Made by a program: the position numbers and the translations under genes
The notes under the pieces: generated by a model
The model's input: the letters and a program-made list of their open reading frames with translations, nothing else
Databases searched by the model: none
What the model was told of the DNA's origin: nothing
In this document: piece by piece, positions 1-11,200 of the stretch
Numbering within the stretch: the stretch's first letter is position 1
Layout: every line of letters starts with the position of its first letter
Origin: Antedon mediterranea
Taxonomy: Eukaryota > Echinodermata > Crinoidea > Comatulida > Antedonidae
Direction of reading: 5' to 3'
Assembly (NCBI RefSeq): GCF_964355755.1
Contig: NC_092679.1
Span: forward strand, 5,892,001 to 5,952,000
DNA length: 60,000 bases

Positions 1-1176
1 CACCAATATTCAAAGGACACCAATATTATGGGGACACCAATATTCAGGGGACGCCAATATTATGGGGACACCAATATTCAGAGGACACCAATATTATGGG
101 GACGCCAATATTCAGGGGACGCCAATATTATGGGGACACCAATATTCAGAGGACGCCAATATTATGGGGACGCCAATATTCAGAGGACGCCAATATTATG
201 GGGACGCCAATATTCAGGGGACGCCAATATTATGGGGACGCCAATATTCAGAGGACGCCAATATTATGGGGACGCCAATATTCAGGGGACGCCAATATTA
301 TGGGGACGCCAATATTCAGGGGACGCCAATATTATGGGGACGCCAATATTCAGGGGACGCCAATATTATGGGGACGCCAATATTCAGGGGACGCCAATAT
401 TATGGGGACGCCAATATTCAGGGGACGCCAATATTATGGGGATGCCAATATTCAGAGGACAACAATATTCAGAGGACACCAATATTATGAGGACACCAAT
501 ATTATGGGGACACCAATATTCAGGGGACACCAATATTATGGGGATGCCAATATTCAGGGGACGCCAATATTATGGGGACACCAATATTATGGGGACACCA
601 ATATTATGGGAATGCCAATATTCAGAGGACAACAATATTCAGAGGACACCAATATTATGGGGACGCCAATATTCAGGGGACGCCAATATTATGGGGACGC
701 CAATATTCAGGGGACGCCAATATTATGGGGACGCCAATATTCAGGAGACGCCAATATTATGGGGATGCCAATATTCAGAGGACAACAATATTCAGAGGAC
801 ACCAATATTATGGGGACACCAATATTCAGGGGAAGCCAATATTATGGGGATGCCAATATTCAGAGGACACTAATATTAAGGGGACACCAATATTCATGGG
901 ATATCAATATTCAGGAACACCAATATTCAGGGGACACCAATATTCATGGGATATCATTATTCATGGGATGCCAATATTCATGGGACACCAATATTCAGGG
1001 GACACCAAAATATTCAGGGGACACCAATATTCAGGGGACACCAATATTCATGGGATGCCAATATTCAGAAGAAACCAATATTCAGGGGACACCAATATTC
1101 AGGGGACACCAATATTCAGAAGAAACCAATATTCAGGGGACGCCAATATTCAGGGGACACCAATATTCAGAGGACA
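1..1176. repeat. 17-bp minisatellite with 34-bp higher-order unit
   Basis: Tandem array of a 17-bp unit of the form GGGACGCCAATATTCAG. Up to about 870 it mostly alternates with a sister unit ending ATTATG, giving a 34-bp period. From about 870 to 1,176 the ATTATG variant drops out and a simpler 17-bp array with ATTCA remains. The array is at the window edge, so its left limit is unknown. Because 17 is not a multiple of 3 and the unit lacks stops, three plus-strand frames stay open for hundreds of codons. I treat these as artefacts, not genes. Confidence 0.95.
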
Positions 1177-1972
1177 TAAAATAAAAAGAAGAACTATTTA
1201 CTAACAACACCATGATGATGAAAACAAATAGTTCATTCAATGAAATAATAAAGAGTGTGTTATTAAACATGCATCACTATAAGTATTTCAACAACAATAA
1301 GCGCATTATAAATCTCAAATATAACTATGAATGAAAGTATGAAGTTACAAAAACAGAGGTACTATCTACACAAAAACAACCACAACAAACAACACCATCA
1401 AATGAGATGTTGTAGAAAACAACAGACAAACAAGTGAGTATCAAATAAACACATACAGTACTGTACATGGCCCAAATAGCTTTTAAACTGTCATATAGTA
1501 CAACCATAGAGTACAACAGTACAATTACAATGTGTGCAGAGAAAGAAATAGACAATGAACATATAAGCACTTCTGATTGCAGAAATGAAAACAGATAAAC
1601 AGTTGCAGTCCTTAATTATTAAGAAATACATAATATACACAGAATGCATTAGTGATTTTAAGAATGTATTAGTGCCTGATGATCCCTGATCCCTATTTGA
1701 AGATGATGATTTCAGATTCCAGAAGGAAAATAGTCACACATTTGCAGTTCTTAATTATGAAATATATGATATACACAGAATGCATTAGTGCTTTTAAGAA
1801 TGCATTAGTGCCTTGATATTTTGAACATGTTTCTGGTCTTTGATTGATAGAGGCATTTTATGATAAACACAAAATGTGTTAGTATCTTTATAAGAATGAA
1901 TTAGTGTCTTATTTTGAGCTCCCTAAAAATGAACATGATTCCATATTTATAATTGAAAGCACAAGTCTGATG
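1177..1972. other. AT-rich non-coding stretch
   Basis: No convincing exon or RNA gene seen. It contains a locally duplicated phrase around 'acacagaatgcattagtg' at about 1,637 and 1,774. It lies downstream of the last visible papilin-like exon and could be 3' UTR or intron. Confidence 0.5.
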
Positions 1973-1998
1973 TCAAACTTTGTTATTATTTAACTCAC

Positions 1999-2217
1999 GT
2001 CTATACGGTACACAATCACTACGAGTCTTAGGCTTAGCTACCCGGCTCTCGACTATCTCAATACCCGACTCATCCACACACCAACAATACCGGGATACGT
2101 AACATTGGATTAAGTTAAATTCGCCGGATTCGGTGCAGTCGGGTATAAAGGTGGGATTCGTTTCTGCAGCTAAGATATCCCTTCTCCAACGAATGCACAA
2201 CGTGTCTAGAGGTGCGG
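1999..2217 (-). CDS. PAPLN: Papilin-like exon 26: thyroglobulin type-1 domain 5, last visible exon
   Basis: More divergent TY domain with six cysteines: [39 protein letters not shown]. It begins after a CACAG acceptor. It either ends at a GTGAGT donor (1,998) in phase 1 with more exons left of the window, or reads through to a TGA at 1,973-1,975, adding RELNNNKV. The donor is a good match, so I give the spliced limit. Confidence 0.85.
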
Positions 2218-5200
2218 CTGTGATTTGATTGCCAGCTAGTTAGTGTGCAGATACAAATTAAAACAACAAAAATAATGAAGCAAAATTAATAAAATATACT
2301 AAAATTACAAAACAATGAAGCAAAAACAAAAAAATTCAAATAAAACTGCACAAAAAATTCATAGTCAAAAGTACAAAACAAATTAAGAAAAACAAAACGT
2401 ATTATTTACCAACAAAATTTTAAAACAAAATGCTACGTCTATGAAATCAAAGCAAATAACACTTGTTATGCAAATTGCAAAAAAAAAAATAAATAAACAG
2501 AAATTACAAAAATGGTGATAGTTGAATTTGTGCATAGAATAGAAATAGAGGTTGATTTTTTTTCACTGAATCATGTAAGAAATAATTTTGTTAAAAAGTT
2601 TGTCTAAAAAAGTATTTGACAACGAAAGAAAAATCACTACGTATTGTAGTGTATTCTTTTGTTTTTTTCATATTTGTTTGTTTTAAATGTTTATATGAGG
2701 GCGCCCTTGATTGTCAGCGTAATATGCTGTTTAGAGTTACCCTCTATAAAGAAGGTTAAAAATAAATAAAATAAAAGAATATTAAATCTATCACAATTTG
2801 TACATAGTGTGTTATAAAAGGGAAAGAAACTACTGTATAACATAACTAACTTATTTGCAAACACACACAATTACAAAACTGAAGAGTTTACATTATAGTC
2901 GATTCTGTACTTAATTCATAGGCAAATTCCTTGATACAGCATCATATACGAATCACATGTGATGTCTGTATTATAGGTGACACATATATGATGTTGTATT
3001 ACACAATTTGCTATATAATACTACACATGCCATATGTGAAGATAGTACATAGAGTCATGTGCACATTGTAACTAAAATGCAAAATATTTTGTTAAGGGAG
3101 AAATTAGATTAAAGGTTTATTTCAAGATCTAAGATCATCCATTGAAACAACTACTGTACCTTCATCATCCTCTGTTAGATAACCAGATCCTATTTTAAAA
3201 TATCATATTAATACCAGTTTAAATAAAATACCTACATTATATCTGTAAAAATGAAAGGATTCTATGCTACTCTATAACATATTTAAAGTTTAAAAAGTCA
3301 TTAGACTTTGATTAATTAACTGTGTCATGTATAAAACACGGATATCTCCAAATAAAGTGACAGGACACATTATTGAGAATTTGTGACTTTTTGGTTTAGT
3401 TGTGTCCTTATTTGGAGTTACCCTTTTATTATATCTGAAATTATTCAATTAATGCATGATTGTTTTCTTCTTTACATAATTAAAACAATTTTAACAGAAA
3501 GAAAACAATTGTAGCGTGCAGAAGTTTGGTTTGTCTGAAGCTCTATCCACACTATCAAACTTTGTGACAAAAAATGTGATGCGCCCATATATGGACATGA
3601 TGATGTCATATCAACTATGTTTTTTCCTCTCAGCTTACCATTCACACACCAAAGACCTTACACTCACAGTGATGCTAGTAATAAGTTTCAAAACCAAACA
3701 CTGTATTCACACTCCATATTACCTCATATAATAACATTCAATTCCAAAAAATAATACTTACCAACAATTTCAGTTACAAATTCAAAACAATTCGGTGTTT
3801 CTCCAAAATTATCTGTTCTCGAGTTTGCAATCTCGTCTCCATTCTCATCAACACACCAACATGTGACATCATTGTCGCACTGGATTTGTTCAAAGTCTCC
3901 GTCAACTGTACAACGTGGAATGTAGCCGCCAAATAAACCTCTCCTTGCCGAGCCCTGTCGCATCTGCAAACATCGTGTCATTGAAGAGGTTGTTGTAGAG
4001 GCTACCGTAGTAATTACTATAAAAACAAATTTGATATGGTATATTGAATTTTAAACATTGCTCAAGATAAATGATAACATTTAAGTTAAATTTTCTGAAA
4101 AATTAACTTACACTTTTTTTATGACCTTCTAATTATAATCCAAGAAGAAAAAATATTGCTTGTTCATTTTAGTTTATGTTTTTTTGATATATATTTCATA
4201 TTGCATATACATTGATATGTTAATCTGTATGTATTTTTAATGTGATAAATAAATCAAATAAATAAAAATTGTCTACCTTGATGCAAGTAGTTATTACAAT
4301 CTGGAATCACACCTCGCTGTGACGATGTGCTGTCTGGTATTGTCGTACCAGCCTCGTCTACACACCAGCAGAATCCCTCGTGGCACTGTACCTCATCAAA
4401 TTCACCATTCTCAAGACAGCTCGGAATGAAGACTCCAAGTAACCCTGTCTTTCTTGCTTGCTTCTCCTGTTCCTGACAGAGTGTAAGGAGCTCAGGAGGT
4501 GATGGTGTTATGGTTACTGTCATAAATTAAAAAGATATAAATAAAAATCAGATACAAAATAAAGAAACTATGAGGTTATTTAAATTTGTTTGTTTTATTT
4601 TTTTTTTAACTGTTAATAAATTTTACATACCTCAAAAACAATAATATATTTATACTAACACAGATGAACTTTTATGCTAATTTAAAATTGTTTATTCATT
4701 TTATTGTAGGTATCAATATTTTAAATATAAATATGCCCTAACCCGGGCCAAATAATTTTACCTTCGCATATTGGCCGACGTTCTTTCACCGGATATTTTG
4801 TTCCTATGATGTCTTCTCCATTATCATTAACGCACCAACAGTCACCCGAGTGACACTGCACCTTTACGTAATCTCCATCTGAAGTGCATTGTGGGATGTA
4901 CACTCCATACGGTTGAGATATCAAAGCATTTTGACGACTTTGTGGGCAATGTTTGGAATTAATATTAACCAATTCTATAAAAAACAACATTTTTAATCAG
5001 CATTTATAATGAAAAAAAAATTATTATTTATTTATTTATGCCGGAATATTTGCCATCAGAAGACTAATTGTTAACATCAATACTTTATATAGTACCTTCA
5101 CAGTTTGGTCTTTGAGTACCAGGACTACGAATACTGCCCTCTATCCTCTGTCCAAGGTTATCAACGCACCAACAGTAGCCTGTTGCTTGATGACACTGCA

Positions 5201-8200
5201 TTATCTCATATGCCCCTGAGTCTGTACATCTTGGAACTAGTCTGCCTAATGCAAGGTCATTGGTCAGGAGATCTCGCTGTTCCTGGCAGTGTGTTCTACC
5301 AACTAAATAAATAGAAAAATAGGAAAGAGTAGGATAAGGGATGCTGCAAAGGAATGAGAATGATTGATATGACATCTAGCAGAAGTTAGTTTGGGTTCGG
5401 ATGGAGACCGGTCAGAAAAAAAAAGTTATGGGAAATGATGAATGCTGTAATAAAAAATGGTGTTACCTGTAGTTGTTAAGATTGTTGGCTCTACAACTGG
5501 ACTTTTTCCACAAACAACATTGCAAGCATCCAGATCTGCAAAATTATTTGCATTACCCATACAACCTCCATACATAAACTGCTCACAACTCCCTGTACGT
5601 ACGTTGTAATGCCAGCGGGGCAGTAGCGCCTTACAAGGGCCTGTTTCAGCAGGGAGTGAGCAAGGATCTAAATATAGAACAAATTCATGAAAACATAAAT
5701 TAAACAAAACTTCAATATGAACTTGAATTATAGAGTGTAATTTGGTCTACTATATAAAATAGGTACTATTATCACTTAAGCTCTGTCTACACTATCAAAC
5801 TTTATGTGGCATAAAAAAATGTGATTCGCCTATATATGGACATGATGATATCATATCAATACCATATTTTGGCATATCACTACCATATTTGGACACATCA
5901 CACATTTAGACAGAGCTTTAGATCAACCCTTTTTCCCAGGGTGTAACCTTGATTGAGGTTTACTGCATTGTGGGTACTACTTTTTACCTTGATCCCTGAC
6001 CATACATGTTTTGTTGCAAGACTCTTCATCAATGAAGCGATTGGAGTTGCCATTGCATCCTCCATACAGGAACGGTTGGCAGCTGTGGGTGTCCTGGTTG
6101 AAATACCAACGAGGAAGGGCAGCCTTACAAGGACCTGCATGCTTCTTCACCAGACATGCATCTGAAAGTTGAACAATTGAAAACTGAATGATGAAGCATG
6201 TTAAACAAACTAATTAAAGTCATAAGCTGCATGTTTTTTTTAATAACACAATATTGGAAAATTATCTATCTCAATACATGTATATATAAAGAGAATTTTC
6301 TCATGAAATAGTAGTTCACAACAATCAAGTGTCCCCATTATAGGGAGGGGTATCCACTGAATAGGGGTTGACCATAGTATTAAAAATCATATATACCCTT
6401 TGTTCATTTCATGGTGAAGTGCCCTCTTAAGTGGTGTCCTAAAGGCTAATACATTATACAGCATTGATACAACACAATTATAAATTATGCATGAAAAGAG
6501 TTGAATTACTAAAATTAGTTTTTAATATACATTATCAATCAATATAAGGCATAAAATTGATATAACAGTAAATTGTGGTGTTCTAAAAATAGAACACCAG
6601 TTGACAATTCCACAGGTGGGGAACACATTACCAATAGGATGCATTATAATAAACTATAGTATACCATTCATAAATATTACCTTCCCTTGAGGTGGAGCAA
6701 CTGGCTTCGCATGATAAACGATCATTGAACCGGTTAGTGTTTCCATGACAACCACCATAAACAAAAGTTTCACACTGTCCAGATTTCATATTGTAGTACC
6801 ATTTGGTCTTCAAGTCTTTGCACGGACCAGTCTCCTTTGATAGAGAACATGGATCTTGAAAAAGAAATCACACATGAAATCTAATTAGTTGATGGATTTT
6901 GATGGGTTACTACCCAGAAATATTTGACGCTAAATGTAAAGCTATATCAGATTGAAAGGAGGGACGTCTGCGGATAATATTAAATGACTAACTTTTAATT
7001 ATTTTTTTAAATGCCAATTAATTAATATTAAATTACCAATTAGTTATTATTAATTACCAATTTAATAATGTTTTGACTAAACAATTTTCTCACTTTTTTC
7101 AAAAGTACTACAAACTTCTTGACACTTGTGTTCTGTTTTAAACCTGTTTCTGTTTCCACGGCAACCGCCATATTCAAATTCTTGGCACTCGCCAGTTTGC
7201 GCATTGTACCAATAGCTGGTAATCTTGCTTCTACATGGTCCAACGACTTTAGGTTTACTACAAAGCTCTGCAATTAAATAATTATTTAAATCATAAGTCA
7301 CCTGTTCAGGACCCAACAAGTGTCCCCTAATATGGCCGTGTCTGCTCAATAGAGGTTTGTTAATAATGGTAAAACACACATTTCCCCTTGTTTGTTTAAC
7401 AATATTAAAATAAAATTGTGTTCACTGAATAGAAGTTTGCTGTAGTGTTATATAATATATATTTTCTTTCATTTGTTTCACCAGAAGTGTGTCGCCTTAG
7501 TATGAATGTTCCCTGAACAGGAGTCGCCAAAGATGCTTGATACAAGGATATTAAAGTAATTTGTATCAAAGGTTCTGGAACCATGTAATAGATTGAAATG
7601 ACACTTTACACATACTTAAACTGATTCTACAGAAGGATAGATACCCTAGGCTAACAGAAGGATAGATACCCTAGGCTAACAGAAGGATAGATACCCTAGG
7701 CTAACAGAAGGATAGATACCCTAGGCTAACAGAAGGATAGATACCCTAGGCTAACAGAAGGATAGATACCCTAGGCTAACAGAAGGATAGATACCCTAGG
7801 CTAACAGAAGGATAGATACCCTAGGCTAACAGAAGGATAGATACCCTAGGCTAACAGAAGGATAGATACCCTAGGCTAACAGAAAAATAGATACCCTAGG
7901 CTAACAGAAGGATAGATACCCTAGGCTAACAGAAGGATAGATACCCTAGGCTAACAGAAGGATAGATACCCTAGGCTAACAGAAGGATAGATACCCTAGG
8001 CTAACAGAAGGATAGATACCCTAGGCTAACAGAAGGATAGATACCCTAGGCTAACAGAAGGATAGATACCCTAGGCTAACAGAAGGATAGATACCCTAGG
8101 CTAACAGAAGGATAGATACCCTAGGCTAACAGAAGGATAGATACCCTAGGCTAACAGAAGGATAGATACCCTAGGCTAACAGAAGGATAGATACCCTAGG

Positions 8201-11200
8201 CTAACAGAAGGATAGATACCCTAGGCTAACAGAAGGATAGATACCCTAGGCTAACAGAAGGATAGATACCCTAGGCTAATAGAATTCAAGGATAGATACC
8301 CTAGGCTAACAGAAGGATAGATACCCTAGGCTAACAGAAGGATAGATACCCTAGGCTAACAGAAGGATAGATACCCTAGGCTAACAGAAGGATAGATACC
8401 CTAGGCTAACAGAAGGATAGATACCCTAGGCTAACAGAAGGATAGATACCCTAGGCTATTTCATGAAAAGGTTTGGTCCATCTGTCTATTAATTTATGTA
8501 GTTTAAAAGAGCTTGCTACTTAGTACAGTGCTCAAATGAAGCATTAAAGCCAAAATGTGCAAAAAATGGAGTTTAAAGAGAAGCAGAGGGTTGAGGTTAA
8601 TTTAATTTTTATACATAACTGTAATTATCAATGATTATTGTAAATATAACGTTTCAAATACATTTTAATACCTTCCTGTGGTGGGTCTGGATCCCATTTA
8701 GTGCATGACTTCAAACAGTCATCCTCTGTTTCAAATCTGTTACCATTTCCATCACAACCACCATAGTAAAACCTCTGGCACTCATTTGACAATGCACTAT
8801 AAAACCACCAGACTTTATATACACGGCAGGGACCTGGGTCACGTCGCATCAGACACACATCTAAAAGAGCACAAAAAGTTGATGGTAGAAGAAAAAAGAG
8901 GACCGTGAAAGAAGGAGCATGAGAGATGATAGGAGGGAAGATGTGCAAGAGAGATGGATTGAGCGATAGTCAGTATCATCCAATGAAAGAAGGAAAGATA
9001 ATTTTGTACAATCGTCCAATCAAATGAAAAGAATCTACTTAGGTGTGTTATAATATAAAATATTAACTTTTACAGTTTTTCTATCTTTTAATGTTTAGGA
9101 GTTTCCACTGTTCATTTAGGTGCCCTACCTTAGCTGTTATTTATTATGGTTGTGTAATATTAATATAAGTATAAATATGAATCTAAATATCATTTTATGT
9201 TAAAATCAAATCAAACAACATTCTGACAAAAATTCTGTTGCCAATACAATGGATCAATATTTTTGATATCCCAGTAAACATTTAGACAGCAATTTTTGGC
9301 TTAAAAAATGGAATGGAACCTCCTTGCTGATCACTCATAACCATCACTCTCCACTACATCACTTACCTGGTGCAACGGTAGCTGGTACCACTATTGGTGC
9401 TATTGTTGTAGACTCCACCTCATCATCACATCCTTCATAGTCAACTCCACTAGCAGGTGTTGTACCATCCTGACAACATCCATATATGGTTATTGCACAG
9501 TCTCTGAAATTTATTAAAAAGTATGATGGTAAATGTTCATCTGGTTTGTAGTATTTTTTATTTATGTATTTTTAAACATATATGTATTCAAAGGCAAAAT
9601 ACTGAAAAAATGACAATGCTGTGGGTATCAGTGGCTGGATCTCAATGGAGATACAAAAAAAAGCTAAATCAAAACGATAAAGTACAGCCAGAAAAGTTAG
9701 CAGAGCTTTCGAGAAACACTAGCCCTTCATCAGTACATATTAAACATTTATATATCTATACATGTTGGGGCGACTTTTTCTCATTCTCACAGATTTCCTC
9801 ATATTTATCGTTTCAAACTAATAAATTCAATTTCAGTATAGTCACCGGGCGGTTTAGAATTAATGTTCTGTGTATGTGTTTATTACAGGAAAACAACATA
9901 TTTGGTATAGATTGAATGAATCGAGAAACTCTTTTTAACAAACCAATATTGAAATCAAACTTAAATGGTAAACTATTTGAATTTAAATATTAAAAATCAA
10001 ATTCAAACTAGAAGCAAACAAAAACCAAACCTAAATAAAACATTGTAGTCTGCTTGCCAATCACAGGCTCTTTCACAGTTATTAGGCCTACAAGGAAGCC
10101 ACCTATAGACAATACAAGTGTCATTGTAGTCTACTTGTCGCATGCTCTTTTACTCAGGCCTACAATGATCATCCATAACATAGGGCTTAACTACTATGTC
10201 CTTAATAGTTGAAATAAAATAATACACTATACCTGACTGGTGGACACCCTTGTTTAAATGGTCCAGAAGCAGAAGTATTGCTATTCCAACAACATCCAAA
10301 TTCAGTCGTCTTGCAGTCAGTCTCTCTGAATTCATCTATGGGGTCAGCAGTTGCTAAGTAGATTTCAAGTAAGAAAGCTATTTACAAGGATGCTATCTAA
10401 TCTCTAGCTATTTAATGATAGGATTTTCCCTCGATGGCATAAGCGTGGTACATTATATTATATATATATATTATATTCTGTAGTAAGGATATCAACATTA
10501 AAGCCACAGGGAGTGCAAACACAAAAATATGATTTTGGAAAACACAAGCCCGAGGAAACAAATATACCAGCAACAAACATTCTTAATCAAAACTCAATTT
10601 CATTCTACATAGGAATATGTGTTTATATAATGAGGTTAGTTGGCCTCCAAGGGCTATAAATCCTGTCTGACATGAGAATTTCTTTTCATGTTTTTTTCTC
10701 GCTTCCCACCACCTTCTGTCATTCTTCTTCCATCACTCTTATATCAAAATTTGACAAAAAACAACAAACTTGGCATCAGTAAAGAAACATTTTAGTCTGA
10801 ATTTAGACAACCCATATAAAACCATTATGTTAAAAGTTTTACCCTAAATACTTAACATTCTTTGATGTCAAAGATACACCAGAATTATGTATTAAATCCA
10901 GTAACAAATAAAAAGGAAATAAGTTATCCAACCCTTTACACTTTTATCATAATCTGATAATCCTTCTTTTACAAACTATGGCTTTAGTGTGGATGGTAAT
11001 AAAAAAGAAAGAGGATACAAAGGATTGAAATGTCATTGTCAAGGTAAAGGACAGTGATAACACATCTAGATTTAGAATAAACGATTGATTATGTATCATA
11101 TAACCCCTTCCGTTCTGCTAGACTAGGTGTGTTCAACACCCAGTAAATTATGTCTGTTATGAAAGAAACATGTGTTCACCTTTAAGCCGATATGGGTGGT

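Larger units (their letters stand above)
2218..3761. other. Intron between TY exons 25 and 26
   Basis: About 1.5 kb, AT-rich. It holds an imperfect palindromic element (2,919-3,026) and the left arm of a TIR-element copy (3,538-3,613). No coding signal seen. Confidence 0.6.

Noticed and set aside
28-1204. Plus-strand ORFs of 142-362 codons at the window start
   Set aside because: They are open frames through the 17-bp minisatellite in all three phases; repetitive I-Q-G-T-P-I-L-W-like translation with no other support.
5898-6140. Minus-strand 80-codon ORF and plus-strand 70-codon ORF over Kunitz 4
   Set aside because: Both are shadow frames; the Kunitz frame with six cysteines and matching splice phases is the coding one.
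7629-8458. CRISPR-like array
   Set aside because: Repeats are directly abutting 25-bp units with no spacers, in a eukaryotic intron; it is a minisatellite.
10021-10105. Possible extra papilin-like exon (minus strand, [16 protein letters not shown])
   Set aside because: It has AG/GT-like borders and cysteines, but exons 15 and 16 already join in phase without it and it matches no module I know.
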